From Caldifarciminota bacterium (GTDB taxonomy: Bacteria; Hydrothermota; Hydrothermia; B15-G9; DRBW01): DNA of 6,275 nucleotides. The DNA lies in NCBI GenBank assembly GCA_011042705.1, contig DRBW01000084.1, forward strand, positions 1-6,275, read 5' to 3'. Position 1 is the first letter of the stretch. Every line of letters begins with the position of its first letter. Shown here piece by piece: positions 1 to 4,508 of the stretch. The notes beneath the pieces are model-generated. The model was not told where the DNA came from and did not search any database. It saw only the letters and a program-made list of their open reading frames with translations. A program made the position numbers and the translations under genes.

Positions 1-296
1 CCACCTCCGACCACTTTTATGCCTCTCTGCCTGCATTTTTCGACAACCTGGTCGACTGACTTCTTCTGAACTCGCATGGCACTTATCATCACCATGTCAG
101 CCCAATCGAGATCTGAATCCGCCATGTCCCGAACATTGAGGTCCAGAAGCCTCACATTCCAGTCTTCGGGAAGAAGCGATGCCACCGTCATCAGTCCAAG
201 GGGCGGAAAAGAGGCCTTTTTAGAAATGAACTTCAGGGCGTATTTGAAACTCCAGAAGGTCTCAGGATATTTGGGGTAAACGAGCAAAACATTCAT
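1..296 (-). CDS. B12-binding domain radical SAM protein (N-terminal part, cut by window edge)
   Basis: Reading leftwards from the ATG at 296-294 gives 98 uninterrupted codons to the window edge. The protein begins MNVLLVYPKYPETFWSFKYA, continues with a PPLGLMTVASLLP segment (about residues 31-43), then VRLLDLNV, WADMVMISAM and a CRQRGIKVVGGG turn. This is the Rossmann-like cobalamin-binding start typical of B12-binding radical SAM proteins of the type carrying a DUF4070 tail, related in style to the hopanoid methylase HpnP. Members use cobalamin plus a [4Fe-4S]/SAM centre for methylation or other radical chemistry in the cytoplasm; the substrate here cannot be told. The usual DxHxxG cobalamin-ligand motif is not seen in the visible part, consistent with His-off binding in this group (family knowledge). 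The CxxxCxxC cluster motif would lie beyond the edge. No Shine-Dalgarno precedes the ATG, but an excellent promoter does. Confidence 0.85.
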   Translation of the reverse strand, partial: MNVLLVYPKYPETFWSFKYALKFISKKASFPPLGLMTVASLLPEDWNVRLLDLNVRDMADSDLDWADMVMISAMRVQKKSVDQVVEKCRQRGIKVVGG

Positions 297-303
297 AGTT
301 ATT

Positions 304-332
304 ATTATATTGCCGGCCTGTACATTTGTAAA
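304..332 (-). promoter_or_regulatory. Sigma-70-type promoter of the B12 radical SAM gene, placing the start of transcription at the ATG
   Basis: On the minus strand a TTTACA -35 box (332-327), a 17-bp spacer and a perfect TATAAT -10 box (309-304) face the radical SAM gene. Only 7 nt (303-297) separate the -10 box from the ATG, so transcription should begin at or one base before the start codon, giving a leaderless mRNA. AT-rich sequence just upstream of the -35 (about 340-352) could act as an UP element. The boxes are read directly; leaderless translation is inferred. Confidence 0.75.
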
Positions 333-450
333 GGCGCATTAAAATAAAAATAGCCGGAAGGCAAAAAATCAAGGTTATTCCAAAGAGCAGCACATCGCCG
401 TCAAACAGGACTCCCTATAAAGCAAACCCGGTATAAAACAACAATCCTCT

Positions 451-501
451 GGCGAGACCTCTGCAGGGGAAGACGCCCGATCCCGGCAGCAAATTTTCTT
501 T
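451..501 (+). other. Possible alternative RNA hairpins followed by a U-rich tract
   Basis: Two mutually exclusive folds can be drawn. In one, GGCG (451-454) pairs with CGCC (474-477) and CCTC (458-461) with GGGG (466-469) around a TGCA loop, leaving a purine AGA/AAGA internal loop. In the other, CTGC (461-464) and GGGA (467-470) pair with TCCC (481-484) and GCAG (486-489), and ATTTTCTTT follows (493-501), like a weak intrinsic terminator. The layout resembles an attenuator or riboswitch, but no convincing upstream promoter and no known aptamer were found. Confidence 0.2.
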
Positions 502-517
502 AAAAACGGAATGCATC

Positions 518-554
518 GGGCGGCGGGTGTGCAAAAATTGCACACCCGCCGCCC
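518..554. repeat. Perfect 17-bp inverted repeat next to the ATPase promoter
   Basis: The arms GGGCGGCGGGTGTGCAA (518-534) and its exact complement (538-554) flank an AAA loop. The right arm ends 2 bp before the -35 box of the ATPase promoter. There is no T-run directly after it on either strand, so it is not a standard intrinsic terminator. It may be an operator for a dimeric regulator, a transcription barrier between the two divergent genes, or a remnant of a small repeat element. The pairing is certain; the function is open. Confidence 0.7.
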
Positions 555-556
555 CC

Positions 557-585
557 TTGACAAAGCCAGCCTATCTGATTATTAA
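557..585 (+). promoter_or_regulatory. Promoter of the AAA ATPase gene
   Basis: A perfect TTGACA -35 box (557-562) is followed by a 17-bp spacer and TATTAA (580-585, 4 of 6 matches to TATAAT). Transcription would start near 592, giving a leader of about 58 nt that begins almost at the base of the 595-619 hairpin. The weaker -10 next to a perfect -35, with the long inverted repeat directly upstream, suggests a regulated promoter. Confidence 0.6.
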
Positions 586-594
586 TATGCACCG

Positions 595-619
595 ATTCAC
601 AGGGATGGGCCCTGTGAAT
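595..619 (+). promoter_or_regulatory. Leader hairpin in the ATPase 5' UTR
   Basis: ATTCACAGGG (595-604) pairs perfectly with CCCTGTGAAT (610-619) around a 5-nt loop, and TTTGTTCTTT follows (620-629). It would lie at the very 5' end of the mRNA. It could protect the 5' end, act as a weak attenuator through the following U-rich stretch, or be a DNA operator straddling the transcription start. The ribosome binding site at 636-644 lies outside the stem. Confidence 0.5.
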
Positions 620-635
620 TTTGTTCTTTAAAAGC

Positions 636-644
636 AAGGAGGTG
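636..644 (+). promoter_or_regulatory. Strong Shine-Dalgarno for the ATPase gene
   Basis: AAGGAGGTG, close to the full anti-SD complement, ends 5 nt before the ATG at 650. It favours this start over the in-frame ATG at 680, which has only a diffuse purine-rich stretch before it. Confidence 0.8.
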
Positions 645-649
645 TGTGA

Positions 650-1840
650 ATGGGAAAAAAGGGAAAAGGGGGAAGCAGGATGAGCTTCCTCGAATATGCT
701 GTTAAGTACATCGCCTCCGAAAGGCGGCACTCACCGGGCAGCAAGAGGGGAATGGAGCAGCACAGTCACACCAACATATACCCAGGCTTTTTATTTCCAT
801 TTCTGTCCAGGGCTTTAAGAGACTTGTGTCCTTCTCCTATATGGCTTGAAAAGGGCAGAATCGTCGAAATGTTCGATTCCCCGGAAAAGCATTTTCCCTT
901 CGGAACTTTTCTGGACGAAGAATTTCAGGTCATTGTGGACGTTTACCCCCAGAGGGGCGATATTCACATAAGGGTCGACAGTCCCGACCCGGCGCTGTCC
1001 GAAAATTTCCTCAAGAGGCTCGAAGAAAAATTCAAGGAAGTGTTTGTGGGAGGCTACTTCCAGATTTCCTATGGTGTTAGCAGAGTCGAGAGAGTCGACT
1101 CTCTCCCGGAACTCGGCAGCCTTTCTCTCGATAGAAGGAAGCTCGAGCGCATTCACAGGGACATCATAGGCCACTTTGACCTCGTCCCTCACCTCAAAAA
1201 GAGGGGCTATTCAACATCTTTATCGGTCCTTTTCCACGGCAGACCCGGAACCGGCAAAACCTACACCATCAAGGCCATCGTGAAAGAATTCGTGAGAAGG
1301 GGTATCCCCGTCTTCAACATGACGGGGATGGATCCATCCGAATTCATCGTTGCCGTCAGGTTCTTCGAATTTCTCCCCAGAGCCGTCTTCATTTACGAGG
1401 ACATCGATACGGTAGGGGTGAGGGGCAGATACTCATATCACGATTACCTGCAGAGTTCCTATCTCTCCCTACTCGACGGGCTAAATGAGGTCGACAACAG
1501 GGTATTCATCTTCACAACCAACTTTTATGAAGAGCTCGACGAGGCTTTCAAGCGGCCGGGGCGCATCGATCTGACACTCAAGTTCGAGGCTGAGCCCGAA
1601 GAAGTCATTGCTTCCGTTGAACCACTTTTGGAAACTGCTCCCGAAGAATTCAGAGAAAACATAAGGAGACTCATCCTCGAGAAGAAGCTCACCTACGCCG
1701 AGGCTCACAGCATCCTTCAGGCCGCACTCAAGAGGGAGATTTACGAGGAAAAACTTCCAGATTACGAAGAACTGAAGCGCCACTTTCAGGAGGAAACGGG
1801 AACGAGCGCGAGAACGAAAAGGCTGGGTTTCGGAGGTTAG
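650..1840 (+). CDS. Bcs1-like AAA ATPase with unrecognised N-terminal region
   Basis: This 396-residue, probably cytosolic ATPase has one AAA module. Walker A is GRPGTGKT (residues 197-204, Lys203). Walker B is VFIYEDID (246-253), with the E-D-I-D order seen in mitochondrial Bcs1 rather than the usual DE. Sensor 1 is FTTN (Asn291), and the arginine fingers lie in KRPGRID (Arg302, Arg305). A helical C-terminal lid (about 315-380) follows. The layout of LLDGLNEV, TTN and LDEAFKRPGRID matches Bcs1-type AAA proteins, which remodel or translocate folded protein substrates as oligomers. The N-terminal 160 residues have no membrane segment and no domain I recognise; they start with a Lys/Gly-rich stretch (MGKKGKGGSR) and probably select the substrate. 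The gene stands alone between its own promoter and terminator, so the neighbours do not reveal the substrate. The AAA assignment is secure; the role is unknown. Confidence 0.9.
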   Translation: MGKKGKGGSRMSFLEYAVKYIASERRHSPGSKRGMEQHSHTNIYPGFLFPFLSRALRDLCPSPIWLEKGRIVEMFDSPEKHFPFGTFLDEEFQVIVDVYPQRGDIHIRVDSPDPALSENFLKRLEEKFKEVFVGGYFQISYGVSRVERVDSLPELGSLSLDRRKLERIHRDIIGHFDLVPHLKKRGYSTSLSVLFHGRPGTGKTYTIKAIVKEFVRRGIPVFNMTGMDPSEFIVAVRFFEFLPRAVFIYEDIDTVGVRGRYSYHDYLQSSYLSLLDGLNEVDNRVFIFTTNFYEELDEAFKRPGRIDLTLKFEAEPEEVIASVEPLLETAPEEFRENIRRLILEKKLTYAEAHSILQAALKREIYEEKLPDYEELKRHFQEETGTSARTKRLGFGG

Positions 1841-1900
1841 GGGACGGGCGGGGTCCCGATTTCCAATCGGGACCCCGCCCTTTTTTATTGTCCCCTTTTT
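1840..1900 (+). terminator. Strong nested intrinsic terminator of the ATPase gene
   Basis: A perfect 16-bp GC-rich stem (1846-1861 with 1865-1880, loop TCC) is followed immediately by six T (1881-1886). Around it, GGGGAC (1840-1845, starting on the last base of the stop codon) can pair with GTCCCC (1890-1895), which is followed by five more T. This makes a second, larger hairpin with its own T-run. On the minus strand the same stem has no T-run after it, so it serves the ATPase direction only. Confidence 0.92.
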
Positions 1901-2004
1901 CGATCAACAAGGGGAACCGAGAGGCTCATCTTCGCAGTTTTTATGCCCTCTGGAAATTTTTCCATCACAAGTTCCACAGGCTTAATAGATCTCGTAGTCC
2001 TCAC
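1885..2004 (-). CDS. Possible 39-residue small ORF overlapping the receptor gene 3' end
   Basis: In the +1 frame relative to the receptor gene, a GTG at 2004-2002 is preceded, after a 6-nt gap, by AGGAGG (2016-2011). The frame stays open past the receptor stop to a TAA at 1887-1885. The predicted peptide is basic and starts VRTTRSIKPVELVMEKFPEG; its tail reads SLSVPLVDRKRGQ. If real, it would be translated by coupling from the receptor gene. Against it, the SD-like string lies within Gln/Glu codons (CAG GAG GAA GAG) that can create such a motif by chance, and I recognise no family. An alternative start is the ATG at 1965, without a good SD. It may also be an extension remnant or chance. Confidence 0.2.
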   Translation of the reverse strand: MRTTRSIKPVELVMEKFPEGIKTAKMSLSVPLVDRKRGQ

Positions 2005-4390
2005 CCTCTTCCTCCTGTGGGATCTCCTTTTTGTACTTCCGAAAATTATTGAAATTGTAGCTTATCTGTGCCATCAGAAAGGGGCTTTTCCTGTCGAAGA
2101 GGACGTGGGATGTGAAGTCGGTGCCCTCCGATGTGAACTCCCTGTCGCCCGTTCCAAGCACATCTCTTGCCTGCAAAACAAAATTGAGCTTCCTGTCGAA
2201 GAAGGATTTCTTCAGGGCGAGATCAAGGGTGAGAAAATCTCCCCGGTCGCCCTGAGATGTCACGGTAGGGCTATAATAGCGGAGGTTGGCCTGAAACCTC
2301 GCGCCGCCGAACCTGAATTCGTTGGATAGTCTGAGGCTCCAGTTAAAGCTCTCCTTGGGAGACTCTCCCTCTACTCCCTCAAGCCTGTACCGGTACAGGT
2401 CTGCCGTCCAGTAAATGTTATAAAACCTGAAGGGTGTCAGATTCAGGGAGAGCTCTGCTCCAAGGGATCTGGCAGTTCCGGAATTCACGAAGGTATGGAG
2501 AAGCACTCCCTCCTCGTACATCCTCGTAACCCTCTCTATGTTGTCGTGGGTGACCCGGTAGAAGGCTTCTGCCGATACGAATCCCCTCCCTTTCGGGACC
2601 TGAAACCCCAGCTCATAGGAATCGATGTATTCAGGTTTAAGGGACGGATTCCCCTCCCTCACGTTATAGGCATCCATCCATGTCACTCCAGGCTCGAGCC
2701 ACCAGCTCCTTGGGCGCCATATCCTGCGCGAATAACTGGCATAGAGCTGCCCGAGTCCGCTGAACCTGTACGACGTGTGCAGCGAGGGAAAGAGATCCCA
2801 TCGGTTTATCTCAAAGCTGTCGTTTCTGTCCACGACCTCGATCTTCCTGTACGTGTGTTCGCCCCTCAGCCCTAACTGGGCGCCGAAAGCTCCCGATTCG
2901 AGGGAGAGGAGCCCGTAGAGGGCCTGTATGCTTCTGAAATACCTCGAATCGTGATGAAAATCGGGCTGTACCATGAACTGCCCCAACAGGCTGTCATATT
3001 CGGATACATCGGCTATCTCCCGGGATCCCCTCCATTTGCCCTGGTAGCCCAGCTCCAGCTTGTGACCAGAGCCGAAGGGCCTCGAATAATTTAGCTTAGC
3101 GCTCACAAGGTAAGAAGGCCCTTCCTTATCGGAGATCTGGCCGCTCTTTGTCACTCCCTCCTCGGTGAATCTCAGATTTCTCGATTCTATGGTTTTGTCG
3201 CTCCGGCTGTAGTAGAGATCGCCGGTGAATTTGTGCTCGTCGCCGCCAAATAGGTGCTGGTAATTGAGAAACCCGGAATAAGCTGGAATGCGCAACTCGA
3301 AGGTATCGACGCTGAAATACCTCTCGGCTTCCTCCGATGTATCGGCCTTCTCCTCGTACCAGAGGGCGGTTTCGCCCCCCATTCTCCAGACCCTGTAGGT
3401 CCCGCCGAGGGACAGATTGTCCCGACGGCCCAGTTTCAGGTCCATCCCTGTCCTGAAACTCCACGGACTTCTCTTCCTGCGGAAATCCCCCTCCGACGAG
3501 ACGGCAAGGGCCCCGGCTGTCCTGTCAGAGGTCAGGGTCGCAAGATGGGCGTACTGGCCGAGATTAAAGCTCAGGTAAAGGTTAGTTCTGCCCAGATTCA
3601 GGTTGTAAAGGACATCGAGGCCGTAATTCCCGAAAGACCCTCCCTTCAAAGTGAGGGCACCGCCCGACGTCCTCTTCGCGCCCTTCTTGAGGATCACATT
3701 TATTATGCCGGAAATTCCCTCAGGGTCGTACCTGGCCGATGGGTTGGTTATGATTTCGATCCTGTCGATCGAATTGGCGGGTATCTGCTGCAATGCCTGG
3801 GAGGGGTCGAGGAGCACAGGCCTCCCGTCGATGAGCAGGGTCAGGTTCTCGGACCCCCTGAGTTTCACGTTTCCCTCCACGTCCACGGTCACCGACGGAA
3901 CGTTCTCCAGGACATCGATGGCAGTTCCCGACACAGCTGTCGGCTGCTTGCTAACTTCCACAACCTTTTTGTCGATCTTATAAGTGATAGGCGGCGCTTC
4001 TCCCGTGACCTCCACCGGCTCCATCATAACGTAGGAAGGTTCGAGCTCTATCCTGCCGAGATCGACTTTTCTCTTCTCTCTGGAAATGGAAACCGGCGAG
4101 ATGACTTTCTTCCTGTAGCCGATGAAGTCCACCTCGAGATAGTACTTCCCGCGCGGGACGTTCTTGAGGATAAAGAAACCGCTTTTGTCAGTTGCGTAGC
4201 CTGTTACCTTCGTGCTGTCTTTAAGCCTGTAAAGGATGACGCTGGCATATTCGAGGGGGATTCCTTCTCTGGCATCGTAAACGAACCCCGTTATAATGCC
4301 TATCCCGGGCCTCCCTTTCCCCCCGGGATCAGCGCCAGTAAGGACTCCCGTCGCGGCGAGTAAAATCAAAAATAAAAAGGCTCTTTTCAT
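1982..4390 (-). CDS. TonB-dependent-receptor-like outer membrane beta-barrel protein
   Basis: This 802-residue outer membrane protein begins with a Sec signal peptide (MKRAFLFLILLAATGVLTGA, likely cut near residue 20). Next comes a carboxypeptidase-regulatory-like beta-sandwich (about 31-115; ITGFVYDAREGIPLEYASV, the GFFILKNVPRGKYYLEV core). A short strand EPVEVTGE (124-131) resembles a TonB-box region. The plug (about 140-235) carries the hallmarks LRGSENLTLLIDGRPV and IDRIEIITNPSARYDPEGIS. The rest is a beta-barrel of the OMP_b-brl_3 type, ending in ISYNFNNF plus a charged tail (QEEEGEDYEIY). Relatives take up large ligands or polymers using TonB energy, or have unknown roles; the substrate cannot be inferred. 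The start is set by AGGAGG 5 nt upstream and by the signal peptide. No T-run terminator lies behind it. It diverges from the Wzi-like gene and converges on the ATPase. Confidence 0.92.
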   Translation of the reverse strand: MKRAFLFLILLAATGVLTGADPGGKGRPGIGIITGFVYDAREGIPLEYASVILYRLKDSTKVTGYATDKSGFFILKNVPRGKYYLEVDFIGYRKKVISPVSISREKRKVDLGRIELEPSYVMMEPVEVTGEAPPITYKIDKKVVEVSKQPTAVSGTAIDVLENVPSVTVDVEGNVKLRGSENLTLLIDGRPVLLDPSQALQQIPANSIDRIEIITNPSARYDPEGISGIINVILKKGAKRTSGGALTLKGGSFGNYGLDVLYNLNLGRTNLYLSFNLGQYAHLATLTSDRTAGALAVSSEGDFRRKRSPWSFRTGMDLKLGRRDNLSLGGTYRVWRMGGETALWYEEKADTSEEAERYFSVDTFELRIPAYSGFLNYQHLFGGDEHKFTGDLYYSRSDKTIESRNLRFTEEGVTKSGQISDKEGPSYLVSAKLNYSRPFGSGHKLELGYQGKWRGSREIADVSEYDSLLGQFMVQPDFHHDSRYFRSIQALYGLLSLESGAFGAQLGLRGEHTYRKIEVVDRNDSFEINRWDLFPSLHTSYRFSGLGQLYASYSRRIWRPRSWWLEPGVTWMDAYNVREGNPSLKPEYIDSYELGFQVPKGRGFVSAEAFYRVTHDNIERVTRMYEEGVLLHTFVNSGTARSLGAELSLNLTPFRFYNIYWTADLYRYRLEGVEGESPKESFNWSLRLSNEFRFGGARFQANLRYYSPTVTSQGDRGDFLTLDLALKKSFFDRKLNFVLQARDVLGTGDREFTSEGTDFTSHVLFDRKSPFLMAQISYNFNNFRKYKKEIPQEEEGEDYEIY

Positions 4391-4395
4391 GACTT

Positions 4396-4401
4396 CCTCC
4401 T
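4396..4401 (-). promoter_or_regulatory. Shine-Dalgarno of the receptor gene
   Basis: AGGAGG on the minus strand sits 5 nt before the ATG at 4390. It fixes the start and contrasts with the divergent gene, which has no usable SD. Confidence 0.8.
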
Positions 4402-4457
4402 ATTCTTTATAGACCCTCACGGAAGAAAAAAGTTCCCATCGCGAACGGTCAAGCCCT

Positions 4458-4463
4458 ATTATA
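4458..4463 (-). promoter_or_regulatory. Candidate -10 box of the receptor gene promoter
   Basis: A perfect TATAAT on the minus strand would start transcription near 4451, giving a leader of about 60 nt. No good -35 box lies at 16-18 bp (the best fit is TAGGGT/GGGTTT at about 4480-4486), so it may need an activator. A second weak candidate is TATAAA at 4411-4406, but it would put the transcription start inside the Shine-Dalgarno. Confidence 0.35.
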
Positions 4464-4473
4464 AGCTTTTTCC

Positions 4474-4502
4474 TTGAGAAACCCTATTCCTCGCCTTATA
4501 TT
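4474..4502 (+). promoter_or_regulatory. Promoter of the Wzi-like gene, with transcription start at the ATG
   Basis: TTGAGA (4474-4479), a 17-bp spacer and TATATT (4497-4502) each match the sigma-70 consensus at five of six bases. Six nt separate the -10 box from the ATG at 4509, which is exactly the usual distance to +1. The A of the ATG is therefore the predicted first base of the mRNA. The promoter overlaps the expected -35 region of the opposing receptor promoter. Confidence 0.7.
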
Positions 4503-4508
4503 AGTGGG

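Larger units (their letters stand above)
297..649. other. Gene-free 353-bp region between divergent genes
   Basis: No convincing coding frame was found. The left end holds the leftward radical SAM promoter. The segment at about 340-450 is A-rich, with two isolated TATAAA strings (416-421, 432-437) but no matching -35 boxes, and nothing else recognisable. From about 451 onward the region is packed with structure on the plus strand: possible alternative RNA folds (451-501), a perfect 17-bp inverted repeat (518-554), a promoter (557-585), a leader hairpin (595-619) and a strong ribosome binding site (636-644), all ahead of the ATPase gene. The small minus-strand frames here begin in or cross the inverted repeat or the promoter and have no protein-like composition. 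Confidence 0.7.

Noticed and set aside
447..495. CTCTGGCGAGACC resembles the 5' strand of a glycine riboswitch
   Set aside because: The conserved 3' parts (the GCCGAAGGgGCAA core, CUCUCAGGCAAAAGG and the closing ACAGAG) are missing or too degenerate, and no glycine gene follows.
375..563. Small Cys-rich minus-strand frame in the intergenic region
   Set aside because: Its start lies at the inverted repeat and -35 box, it has no Shine-Dalgarno, and its composition reflects the repeat and GC-rich stretches rather than a protein.
680..682. Alternative ATPase start at Met11
   Set aside because: The upstream ATG at 650 has a near-perfect Shine-Dalgarno at ideal spacing. The Met11 site has only diffuse purines, though it remains possible if the Lys/Gly-rich first ten residues prove unconserved.
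1088..1105. Perfect 18-bp palindrome GAGAGAGTCGACTCTCTC inside the ATPase gene
   Set aside because: It falls in ordinary codons for residues around RVERVDSLPE and has no loop. A single such palindrome in 6 kb with a Gly/Glu/Ser-rich codon mix is weak evidence of function.
3254..4363. Long plus-strand open frame (369 codons) opposite the receptor gene
   Set aside because: It lies wholly antisense to a clear receptor coding sequence with strong family motifs. Its translation is Pro/Arg/His-rich and matches nothing.
4447..4452. Minus-strand TTGACC as a -35 box for the receptor gene
   Set aside because: No acceptable -10 lies 16-19 bp downstream; the sequence there is a T/C run.
4503..4508. AGTGGG before the Wzi-like ATG as a Shine-Dalgarno
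   Set aside because: It abuts the start codon with no spacer and would barely be in the mRNA given the promoter position.
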